Part shown: positions 1 through 5,118 of the stretch, piece by piece
Layout: each line of letters opens with the position of its first letter
Position numbering within the stretch: position 1 is the stretch's first letter
NCBI GenBank assembly: GCA_014379485.1
Contig: JACMLS010000962.1
Coordinates: forward strand, 1-5,602
Length of the DNA: 5,602 nt
Direction: 5' to 3'
Source of the DNA: Bacteroidia bacterium
Lineage (GTDB): Bacteria > Bacteroidota > Bacteroidia > B-17B0 > Aurantibacillaceae
The notes under the pieces: model-generated
Databases searched by the model: none
What the model was told of the DNA's origin: nothing
Seen by the model: only the letters and a program-made list of their open reading frames with translations
Made by a program: the position numbers and the translations under genes

Positions 1-29
1 ATTTTATACAACAATTCGTCGGAGGCCAT
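1..29 (-). CDS. 5' end of a divergent gene, possibly DNA-processing protein DprA (partial)
   Basis: Reading the minus strand from the ATG at 29-27 gives MASDELLYK and then runs off the window edge. A TGA lies in the same frame ten codons before this ATG, and no other standard start lies between them, so ATG is the natural start. The peptide resembles the N-terminus of Bacteroidota DprA proteins as I remember them (an acidic residue, then ELLYKIALTLIPG). DprA is the cytoplasmic protein that loads RecA on incoming single-stranded DNA during transformation. Nine codons are far too few to be sure; this could be another protein or chance. The gene would be transcribed away from the receptor gene, with 126 bp between the two start codons. 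Confidence 0.35.
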
Positions 30-99
30 CTGTTTTAATTCAATAGTTTTTTTATCTTGTCAGCTTAAATCAATTGTTATCTCAAAGTGGCGTTTAGGT

Positions 100-107
100 T
101 ATCTTTG
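100..107 (+). promoter_or_regulatory. Candidate Bacteroidota -7 promoter element for the TonB-dependent receptor
   Basis: TATCTTTG matches the Bacteroidota -7 consensus TAnnTTTG exactly. It would place the transcription start near 112-115 and give a leader of about 40 nt before the ATG at 156. The best -33 candidate is the TTG at 74-76, but its spacing (23 nt) is longer than usual, so the -33 half is weak. The leader is A/T-rich with no Shine-Dalgarno sequence and is too short for a cobalamin riboswitch. Confidence 0.5.
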
Positions 108-155
108 ATTTATTCAATTGTTTATTCAGAACAAAATTAAATTAATTCTTTAGCT

Positions 156-2498
156 ATGAGAATATTTCTGTTCACAATTTCCTCTTTATTTTTTTCAACA
201 TTTATTTTTTCTCAGCAAACTTTTATTAAGGGACGTGTGGTGGATTCCGGAACCAAAGAAGCTATTCCGGGTGTTTCTGTAAAATTTGACAGTACTGGAG
301 TTGTAACTGATTTTAATGGCGAATTTGTAATTAGCGGGCAGCCAGGAAAAAAAACAGATCTTGAATTTAATTTTATTGCTTACGATAAGATCACGCTTAA
401 AACACAATTCCCCTCTTCTGATACGCTTAAAATTGATGTGGGCATGAAGGGCATGAATGAATTGCTGGATGAAGTGGTAGTATCTGCCGGAAAATTTGAC
501 CAGAAACTTTCTGACGTAACGGTGAGTATGGAAGTAATAAAGCCTGCGCTTGTAGAAAATAAAAATACCACTTCGCTCGAGTTTTTTATGAACCAGGTTC
601 CGGGCGTTAATACGTACGACGGACAGGTGAGTATAAGAAACGGAAGCGGTTTCAGTTACGGTGCCGGAAGCCGCGTACTCATACTCGTAGATGAAATGCC
701 AATGATCTCTGCTGATGCCGGAGATATTAAATGGAACTATCTTCCGATAGAAAACATGGAACAGATTGAGGTATTGAAAGGAGCCGCTTCTGCTTTGTTT
801 GGTTCTTCTGCATTGAATGGTGTGATCAATTTGCGCACCGCGTATCCTAAAGATAAACCCATGACCAATGTTACGCTCTACAACGGAACTTACAGCAAAC
901 CACGCAATGAAAAATGGGCTTATTGGCCCGATAAGCAAAATCCTTCTTACCGCGGAATGAATTTTACGCATTCAGAAAAAATAGGTCAGTGGGATCTTGT
1001 TTTGGGAGGACATTTGTTTGACGATGAAGGATTCAGGCAAGGAGAAACAGAAGTGCGGGAGCGGTTCAATGCAAATGTGCGCTATCGTTTTAAAAAAGTT
1101 CCCGGCCTTTCTGCGGGTGTAAACGTAAATATGATGGATTATAAAGGAGCGCTTTTCTTTTTGTGGGATTCTGCAACAAAGGCACTCACTCCGCAGCCAG
1201 GTACATTGCAGGCCTTTCATAACAACAGAATTAATTACGATCCGTTCATAGTTTATTTTACAGAGAAAGCAGGTAAACACAGTTTGCGCACCCGCTATTT
1301 CAGAACAGAAAACAACAACGATAAAAACCAGAGTTCTACTGCAGAATTGTATTACGCAGAATACCAGTTTCAGAAAAAATTTAAAAAGAAATTTACGCTC
1401 ACCACAGGTTTGGTGTATATGGAGCAACAGGTTTACAGCGATAGTATTTTTGGAAGACACACTGGGCAAAATATGGCAGGCTATCTTCAGTTTGATAAAA
1501 AAATAAAAAAGCTCACGCTCTCACTCGGTTTACGTGCAGAACATTTCAGGGTTGACACTGCTGTTACAAAAGGTAGCATAGGCAACAAAATAAATAATCT
1601 TCCCGTTCAACCTGTTGTACGTTTTGGTTCCAACTATCAGTTATTCGAATATACTTTTTTGCGTGCATCATTTGGTCAGGGATATCGCTTTCCGTCTGGT
1701 GCAGAAAAGTTTATCAGTACAAGTATTTCTGCTTTAAAAATTGTTCCAAATCCATCTCTGCAGCCAGAAAAAGGATACAGCGCAGAAATTGGAGTTAAAC
1801 AAGGATTTAAGATATCACGCTTCCGCGGATTTTTAGATGTGGCCGGATTTTATTCTGAGTACCGGAACATGATTGAATTTGTTTTTGGTTATTACGCACC
1901 GCCCGGTGTAAACGTTTCCAATCCGGTAATAAAATCTGGCTATGCAGGCTTTAAATCCATTAACATGGAGCGGGGTCGTGTTACCGGAATTGATGTTTCT
2001 GTTACCGGAAAAGGTAAGATTGGAAAAGTAGAAGTTGCCATGATGGGTGGTTACACATACTCAAAAGCAATCAATCCGGTTTACGACGCTGCGTCAGATA
2101 CAATTTCTCCGGGAACGCTTGAAGGAAGCAATCTTTTAAAATACAGTAATAGAGTTTTATGGAAAAATGATCTTCAGTTAGATTACAAAGGATTTTCTGT
2201 TGGATGGAGCAACCGCTATAACAGCCGGATGCAAAACATTGACAAACGTTTTGAGCAACCTTTATTGTACGATCTGTTTCCAACAATTCCCATTTACATT
2301 TTACCGGGTTTAAAAGAATTCCGCGCCAAAGAACCAAAAGGATTCTGGTTCAACGATTTCAGGATCTCTTACAATTTTACCAAACAGTTTAAATTTGCGG
2401 TGATCCTGAACAATGCGTTCAATACTGAATATGCAGCAAGACCCGGTTATATTGCTGCACCACGCACTCTTGTATTCCAGGTAAACGTAAAAGTTTAG
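156..2498 (+). CDS. TonB-dependent outer-membrane receptor with CarboxypepD_reg-like domain
   Basis: This 780-residue protein is a complete outer-membrane active transporter. It would import a scarce ligand (siderophore, metal complex, cobalamin-like molecule or similar) using energy from TonB-ExbBD. Residues 1-19 form a signal peptide, with likely cleavage before QQTF. Residues about 22-98 are the carboxypeptidase-regulatory-like beta-sandwich (KGRVVDSGTKEAIPGVSV, TDFNGEFVIS) that Bacteroidota put before the plug. DEVVVSAGKF at 105-114 is a likely TonB-box/linker region. The plug spans about 118-230, with RVLILVDEMP, IEQIEVL-like MEQIEVLKGAASALFGSSAL and NGVINLRT. The rest is a beta-barrel of alternating strands with the usual late FRASFGQGYRFP-type segment (here LRASFGQGYRFPSG), ending LVFQVNVKV. 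There is no SusD partner and no SusC-length extension, so a glycan-uptake role is unlikely. The final residue is Val rather than the common aromatic. The ligand cannot be read from sequence; the Cys-rich neighbours downstream hint at a metal. Confidence 0.93.
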   Translation: MRIFLFTISSLFFSTFIFSQQTFIKGRVVDSGTKEAIPGVSVKFDSTGVVTDFNGEFVISGQPGKKTDLEFNFIAYDKITLKTQFPSSDTLKIDVGMKGMNELLDEVVVSAGKFDQKLSDVTVSMEVIKPALVENKNTTSLEFFMNQVPGVNTYDGQVSIRNGSGFSYGAGSRVLILVDEMPMISADAGDIKWNYLPIENMEQIEVLKGAASALFGSSALNGVINLRTAYPKDKPMTNVTLYNGTYSKPRNEKWAYWPDKQNPSYRGMNFTHSEKIGQWDLVLGGHLFDDEGFRQGETEVRERFNANVRYRFKKVPGLSAGVNVNMMDYKGALFFLWDSATKALTPQPGTLQAFHNNRINYDPFIVYFTEKAGKHSLRTRYFRTENNNDKNQSSTAELYYAEYQFQKKFKKKFTLTTGLVYMEQQVYSDSIFGRHTGQNMAGYLQFDKKIKKLTLSLGLRAEHFRVDTAVTKGSIGNKINNLPVQPVVRFGSNYQLFEYTFLRASFGQGYRFPSGAEKFISTSISALKIVPNPSLQPEKGYSAEIGVKQGFKISRFRGFLDVAGFYSEYRNMIEFVFGYYAPPGVNVSNPVIKSGYAGFKSINMERGRVTGIDVSVTGKGKIGKVEVAMMGGYTYSKAINPVYDAASDTISPGTLEGSNLLKYSNRVLWKNDLQLDYKGFSVGWSNRYNSRMQNIDKRFEQPLLYDLFPTIPIYILPGLKEFRAKEPKGFWFNDFRISYNFTKQFKFAVILNNAFNTEYAARPGYIAAPRTLVFQVNVKV

Positions 2499-2633
2499 TT
2501 GTCAGTTATTCGATGTCAGTTAATTGTTAGTTCGTTTATAGTTATCTGTTTTTTCGTCGCGAGCGTTGTCCCGATAAATTATCGGGATGAAATGATTGTC
2601 TGTTGAAGTTTCCAAAACTATTAACTGACAACT
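2497..2633. repeat. 137-bp nested inverted repeat overlapping the receptor stop codon
   Basis: AGTTGTCAGTTA at 2497-2508 has its exact reverse complement at 2622-2633 (12-bp arms, 113 bp apart). Between them lies the perfect palindrome at 2569-2587. The left arm overlaps the last two bases of the receptor's TAG stop. TCAGTTA recurs at 2516-2522. The interior has no convincing reading frame. The layout is like that of a small non-autonomous element or a decayed repeat tract, but no target-site duplication is evident, so its origin is open. Confidence 0.5.
2569..2587. repeat. Palindrome TCCCGAT/ATCGGGA, copy 1
   Basis: TCCCGATAA and TTATCGGGA are perfect 9-base arms around a single central A (2578). 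As RNA this gives an 8-bp stem with a 3-nt loop. No T-run follows on either strand, so it does not look like a standard intrinsic terminator. It could protect the 3' end of the receptor mRNA. The same 7-bp arms recur at 3708-3725 and 4978-4995. Confidence 0.8.
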
Positions 2634-2680
2634 GATAACAATCAACTATTTTCTGATCACTCTTTTACCAATTTTAACTT

Positions 2681-2709
2681 TTTGCTTGCCCTATTTTGAT
2701 GTATCTTTG
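2681..2709 (+). promoter_or_regulatory. Candidate -33/-7 promoter immediately before the HYC_CC_PP-like gene
   Basis: TTTG at 2681-2684 and TATCTTTG at 2702-2709 are separated by 17 nt. Both halves match the Bacteroidota -33 (TTTG) and -7 (TAnnTTTG) elements. The expected transcription start falls at about 2712-2717, essentially on the GTG start codon at 2715, which implies a leaderless or nearly leaderless transcript. TTTG is common by chance in AT-rich DNA, but the paired match at sensible spacing is better than average. Confidence 0.5.
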
Positions 2710-2714
2710 AAGTA

Positions 2715-3095
2715 GTGAAAAGAGTCATCTGCATAATTATAGTTTTTATTTACACCGTTTCTGTTTCCGGAATGGTGGTTCAGCAACGTTTTTGTGATAA
2801 CGAATTAATTGAAACCGGTTTGGCCGGAACTTTAGATGATTGTTGCATGATGGCTTCTATGCCTGATTGCAATAAAAATTGTTGCCTCGAAAAATCTGAG
2901 ATAGTAAAAGTAGAAACCGCCCACGAAAAACCCGAATCGCTTAAAAATTTAAAAATTGTTGCTCCTGTATTATTTCTGAATTCATTTTCTCAGTCTTTAA
3001 ATACTATTTCTTTAACTCAGAATAATTTTTCTGAAGTTAAAATCTTACCTCAGAAAATTCCTTTGAGGTTATTGCATTCTGTTTTCAGGATCTGA
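2715..3095 (+). CDS. HYC_CC_PP family-like small secreted Cys protein
   Basis: This is a 126-residue protein of unknown biochemical role, placed here by resemblance to the Bacteroidota HYC_CC_PP family, named for its conserved motifs. Residues 1-19 are a hydrophobic export signal (KR, then VICIIIVFIYTVSVSG). The mature part carries C27 in QQRFC, C43-C44, C52 and C56-C57, and the protein ends LHSVFRI, which matches the family's typical C-terminus ending in VFRI as I recall it. Departures from the family are RFC in place of HYC and separated prolines (LPQKIP) in place of PP. The GTG start at 2715 is chosen because it is the only standard start after the in-frame TGA at 2697 that keeps the signal peptide; the first in-frame ATG (residue 20) would remove it. 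It lies 216 bp after the receptor and 160 bp before the Cys-rich gene. A periplasmic metal-related role is inference from the Cys pairs and context. Confidence 0.65.
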   Translation: MKRVICIIIVFIYTVSVSGMVVQQRFCDNELIETGLAGTLDDCCMMASMPDCNKNCCLEKSEIVKVETAHEKPESLKNLKIVAPVLFLNSFSQSLNTISLTQNNFSEVKILPQKIPLRLLHSVFRI

Positions 3096-3255
3096 ATTAC
3101 CTGCGGGTTCTTCGTTTTTTACGATGAAGAATTTTCCTTTTTATCTTCCGGAAATTAAAACCGCAACCATTCATACGAATGGCCCGTTTCAAATTGCAAA
3201 TCTTTAAACAATTAAATTAACCGCGGAAAAATTTTCGCACAAAAAATTAAATAAA

Positions 3256-3621
3256 ATGAAAGCTAAAAAAGTTTTAAGAGTGTTGTTATTACCAATCCTC
3301 TTGTTAATCGGTTCTGCAACATATGCAGGCAACGGAAATACAGTTAAATGTAACAACGATGCATGCAAGTGCGTAGATTGTTGCTGCAAAGATTGCAAAA
3401 GCTGCTGCGGCGATAAGTGCGACGGCAAATGCTGTTCAGACAAAGCAACCTGTTGCACAAAAGACAAATCTTGCTGCACAAAAGGAACTGAGAAAGGTGC
3501 AATAGGCGCTACTGATTCTAAAGATAAAAAAGCTTGCTGCAAATCAGGTGAGAAATCTTCTTGCACAACAACAACTACTACAACAGCAAAAGATAAAAAA
3601 GCTTGCTGCGAGAAAAAGTAA
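3256..3621 (+). CDS. Secreted metallothionein-like Cys-rich protein
   Basis: This is a 121-residue protein with a clear signal peptide (KAKK, a Leu-rich core, then SATYA before Gly25). The mature part of about 97 residues has 21 cysteines and no histidine: C32, 37, 39, 42-44, 47, 50, 51, 55, 59, 60, 66, 67, 73, 74, 94, 95, 103, 117 and 118. CC, CxC and CxxC spacings, with Lys and Asp between them, are what thiolate metal-cluster proteins show, so binding of Cu, Zn, Cd or a similar metal in the periplasm or at the surface is a reasonable inference. The second half is low in complexity: CCTKDK/CCTKG repeats, two copies of KDKKACC and a run of seven Thr (104-110). I do not recognise a named family. 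The ATG at 3256 is preceded by an A-rich leader and gives a canonical signal peptide. It is followed by the terminator at 3695-3744. The 363-base open frame on the opposite strand here is a shadow: it has no family features and is Gln/Leu/Ser-rich because it reads the complement of the Cys/Lys codons. Confidence 0.8.
   Translation: MKAKKVLRVLLLPILLLIGSATYAGNGNTVKCNNDACKCVDCCCKDCKSCCGDKCDGKCCSDKATCCTKDKSCCTKGTEKGAIGATDSKDKKACCKSGEKSSCTTTTTTTAKDKKACCEKK
3520..3609 (+). repeat. Intragenic direct repeat encoding KDKKACC
   Basis: A 21-nt stretch at 3520-3540 recurs without mismatch at 3589-3609, offset by 69 nt (23 codons, in frame). Each copy encodes KDKKACC, and both are followed by Lys/Glu-rich residues. 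A shorter imperfect repeat of 21-nt period lies just upstream (TGTTGCACAAAAG at 3451-3463, TGCTGCACAAAAG at 3472-3484). This suggests the Cys-rich tail grew by internal duplication. Confidence 0.85.
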
Positions 3622-3680
3622 TCAGTTAAGTCCGTAAGTCATTGAGTCCGAAGTCCGGTAGTCAGTGAGGTCGGAAGTTT
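3622..3680 (+). repeat. Degenerate short-repeat tract after the Cys-rich gene
   Basis: Directly after the stop codon comes TCAGTTA (3622-3628, the same heptamer as after the receptor gene). AGTCCG then occurs three times, at 3629-3634, 3645-3650 and 3652-3657, mixed with AAGTCA, AGTCAG and GGTCGGAAG. There is no sustained open frame. Similar non-coding AGTCCG-type tracts are, in my recollection, scattered through Bacteroidota genomes. The function is unknown. Confidence 0.5.
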
Positions 3681-3694
3681 TTTGATTGAAAATT

Positions 3695-3744
3695 AAAATC
3701 CCCCGTCTCCCGATCGCTATCGGGATTGGCGGGGGATTTTTTTT
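3695..3744. terminator. Bidirectional intrinsic terminator between the Cys-rich gene and pgk
   Basis: AAAATCCCCCG (3695-3705) pairs perfectly with CGGGGGATTTT (3730-3740). The loop contains a second hairpin, TCCCGAT-cgct-ATCGGGA (3708-3725). On the plus strand a run of eight T (3737-3744) overlaps and follows the stem, as in a classic intrinsic terminator. Read on the minus strand, the stem is followed by ATTTTAATTTT, which is also T-rich. It lies 74 bp after the Cys-rich stop and about 25 bp after the pgk stop, so it can end both convergent transcripts. Confidence 0.88.
3708..3725. repeat. Palindrome TCCCGAT/ATCGGGA, copy 2, inside the terminator
   Basis: This is a 7-bp perfect stem with a CGCT loop. 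It forms the apical hairpin of the terminator; a small asymmetric internal loop (TC opposite TTGG) separates it from the G/C-rich outer stem. It is the same core sequence as the repeats at 2569-2587 and 4978-4995. Confidence 0.85.
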
Positions 3745-3768
3745 GAGTTTATTGTATGAAATAAATTT

Positions 3769-4962
3769 TTAATCTTCAATTGCCCTCACACCAGGCAAAC
3801 TTCCGTTCTCAATATACTCCAGCAGCGCGCCGCCACCAGTAGAAACGTAAGAAACTTTTTCAGCAAAATGATATTTGTTTATTGCTGCAACAGAATCTCC
3901 GCCGCCAATTAAAGAGAAAGATCCTTTTGCTGTTGCTTCAACAATGGCTTCTGCAACTGCTTTTGTTCCGCTTTCAAAACTGCTCATTTCAAAAACTCCC
4001 ATTGGGCCGTTCCACATAATTGTTTTTGAGTTTTTTATTACTTCGGCATAATGTGCTTCTGTTTTTTTTCCAATGTCAAGTCCCATCCAGCCGTCGGGAA
4101 TTGATTCTATTGCGCATTCTTTTTTATTTGCGTCGTTGCTGAAATTGTCGGCTATGATTGCATCAGATGGTAAGTACAAATTCACACCTGCACTTTTTGC
4201 TTTTACCAAAAGTTCTTTTGCAGTTTCAAGTCTATCGTCTTCGCACAAAGATTTGCCTATGTGGCCACCTTGTGCTTTTATAAATGTAAAAGCCATTCCT
4301 CCGCCAATAATAATATTGTTGGCCTTGCTTAACAATTGTTCAATAATTAAAATTTTATCTGAAACTTTTGCCCCGCCTATTATTGCGGTAAAAGGTTTTT
4401 CTGCTTTTGTCAATACTTTATTTATATTTTCTACTTCGCCCGCCATTACAAATCCTAAGGCTTTGTGCTTCGCGTCAAAATACTTTGCAACTATTGTTGT
4501 GGATGCATGTGCACGGTGTGCAGTACCAAATGCATCGTTCACATAAAAAGTTCCGTGCGTTGCAAGTTTTTTCGAGAAATTCTCATCTCCTTTTTCTTCC
4601 TCTTTGTAAAAGCGAAGGTTTTCTAATAATAAAATTTCTCCGGCTTTTAATTCAGCAGAAAGTTTAAATGCGCTTTCAGAAATACAATCATCAGCAAATT
4701 TTACAGCGGTATTAAAAGTTTTTGAAAGCGGTGCAATCAAATGTTTCAGCGAATATTTGTCAACCGGCCCTTCTTTTGGTCTTCCGAGGTGAGACATTAA
4801 AACAACAGAGCCGCCATCAGACAGAATTTTTTTTATTGTGGAAACAGCTGCACGAATTCTCGTATCATCTGTTACTTCAAATTTGTCGTTGAGCGGCACA
4901 TTAAAATCCACACGGATCAAAGCACGTACACCTTTAAAATTAAAATCTGCTATTGTTTGCAT
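3769..4962 (-). CDS. pgk: Phosphoglycerate kinase
   Basis: This cytoplasmic glycolytic enzyme interconverts 1,3-bisphosphoglycerate plus ADP with 3-phosphoglycerate plus ATP. The 397 residues match the usual bacterial length and the protein is complete. In the N-terminal substrate domain RVDFNVP (17-23) gives D19 and N21; R35 lies in TDDTRIR; SHLGRP (57-62) gives H58 and R61; ENLRFYKEEEKGD (114-126) gives R117; and DAFGTAHRAHAS (143-154) gives R150. These are the family's phosphoglycerate-binding basic patch. In the nucleotide domain are GGAKVSDK (196-203), GGGMAFTF (220-227), WNGPMGVFE (317-325), GGGDS (353-357) and the hinge-proximal STGGGA (374-379). No key residue is missing. The ATG at 4962 is preceded by AAAGG and a promoter-like element at 4999-5028. 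The gene is convergent with the Cys-rich gene and divergent from the aminotransferase, with no gapA partner beside it in this window. Confidence 0.98.
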   Translation of the reverse strand: MQTIADFNFKGVRALIRVDFNVPLNDKFEVTDDTRIRAAVSTIKKILSDGGSVVLMSHLGRPKEGPVDKYSLKHLIAPLSKTFNTAVKFADDCISESAFKLSAELKAGEILLLENLRFYKEEEKGDENFSKKLATHGTFYVNDAFGTAHRAHASTTIVAKYFDAKHKALGFVMAGEVENINKVLTKAEKPFTAIIGGAKVSDKILIIEQLLSKANNIIIGGGMAFTFIKAQGGHIGKSLCEDDRLETAKELLVKAKSAGVNLYLPSDAIIADNFSNDANKKECAIESIPDGWMGLDIGKKTEAHYAEVIKNSKTIMWNGPMGVFEMSSFESGTKAVAEAIVEATAKGSFSLIGGGDSVAAINKYHFAEKVSYVSTGGGALLEYIENGSLPGVRAIED

Positions 4963-4977
4963 AAAACCTTTTTTTGA

Positions 4978-4995
4978 TCCCGATGGTTATCGGGA
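4978..4995. repeat. Palindrome TCCCGAT/ATCGGGA, copy 3, in the pgk leader
   Basis: TCCCGAT (4978-4984), a four-base spacer GGTT and ATCGGGA (4989-4995) form a 7-bp stem. It lies between the predicted pgk promoter and the pgk start codon, so the pgk mRNA would begin with, or very close to, this hairpin. No T-run follows in the pgk direction (A-tract instead), so it is not an attenuator of the classic kind. Confidence 0.8.
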
Positions 4996-4998
4996 GCG

Positions 4999-5028
4999 CA
5001 AAGATAAAGCTTCTCTTTTATTCACAAT
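4999..5028 (-). promoter_or_regulatory. Candidate pgk promoter (-33 ATTG, -7 TATCTTTG)
   Basis: On the minus strand ATTG (5028-5025) is followed after 18 nt by TATCTTTG (5006-4999), an exact fit to the Bacteroidota -7 consensus with a near-consensus -33. The transcription start would fall around 4992-4996, giving a leader of about 30-35 nt made up of the hairpin at 4978-4995 and an A-rich stretch. Confidence 0.6.
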
Positions 5029-5087
5029 AAAATTTATTTTGTTGAATTTTTGAACCAGTAGTTAACAGTTTTTAAAGTCTAAAATGT

Positions 5088-5095
5088 TATTTTAG
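5088..5095 (+). promoter_or_regulatory. Weak candidate -7 element for the aminotransferase gene
   Basis: TATTTTAG differs from TAnnTTTG at one position and lies 23 bp before the ATG at 5119. No TTTG is found at the right distance upstream, so this is a tentative call. The 156-bp divergent region must hold promoters for both pgk and this gene. Confidence 0.3.
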
Positions 5096-5118
5096 CCCCT
5101 CAAATTTATTCTGCCTCT

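Noticed and set aside
108..155. Fur box or cobalamin riboswitch before the TonB-dependent receptor
   Set aside because: The predicted leader is only about 40 nt with no B12-box-like sequence, and no 19-bp Fur-type inverted repeat is visible.
195..1469. Two long back-to-back open frames on the minus strand (195-971 and 972-1469) opposite the receptor gene
   Set aside because: They lie wholly within a confidently assigned receptor gene, show no family features, signal peptide or domain pattern, and have the irregular composition expected of an antisense shadow.
2499..2714. tRNA, small RNA or CRISPR-like array in the receptor/HYC_CC_PP gap
   Set aside because: No cloverleaf can be drawn, the repeated heptamers are irregularly spaced and too short for CRISPR repeats, and there is no terminator that would support an independent small RNA.
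3106..3140. Possible hairpin TTCTTCGT / ACGATGAAGAA followed by a T-rich stretch, as a terminator after the HYC_CC_PP-like gene
   Set aside because: Pairing needs a 2-base bulge in an A/T-rich stem and the T-run is broken by CC, so it is too weak to call.
3221..3238. Near-symmetric GAAAAATTTTC next to CCGCGG before the Cys-rich gene, as an operator
   Set aside because: A/T symmetry of this kind is common by chance in A-rich leaders, and it matches no regulator site that I know.
4073..4667. Plus-strand open frames (4073-4546, 4407-4667) opposite pgk
   Set aside because: pgk is certain over this stretch, with all catalytic motifs. The opposite frames overlap each other and have no recognisable features.
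4838..5053. 71-codon plus-strand frame crossing the pgk start and promoter region
   Set aside because: Mostly antisense to the pgk 5' end, ends in the divergent promoter region, and resembles no family.
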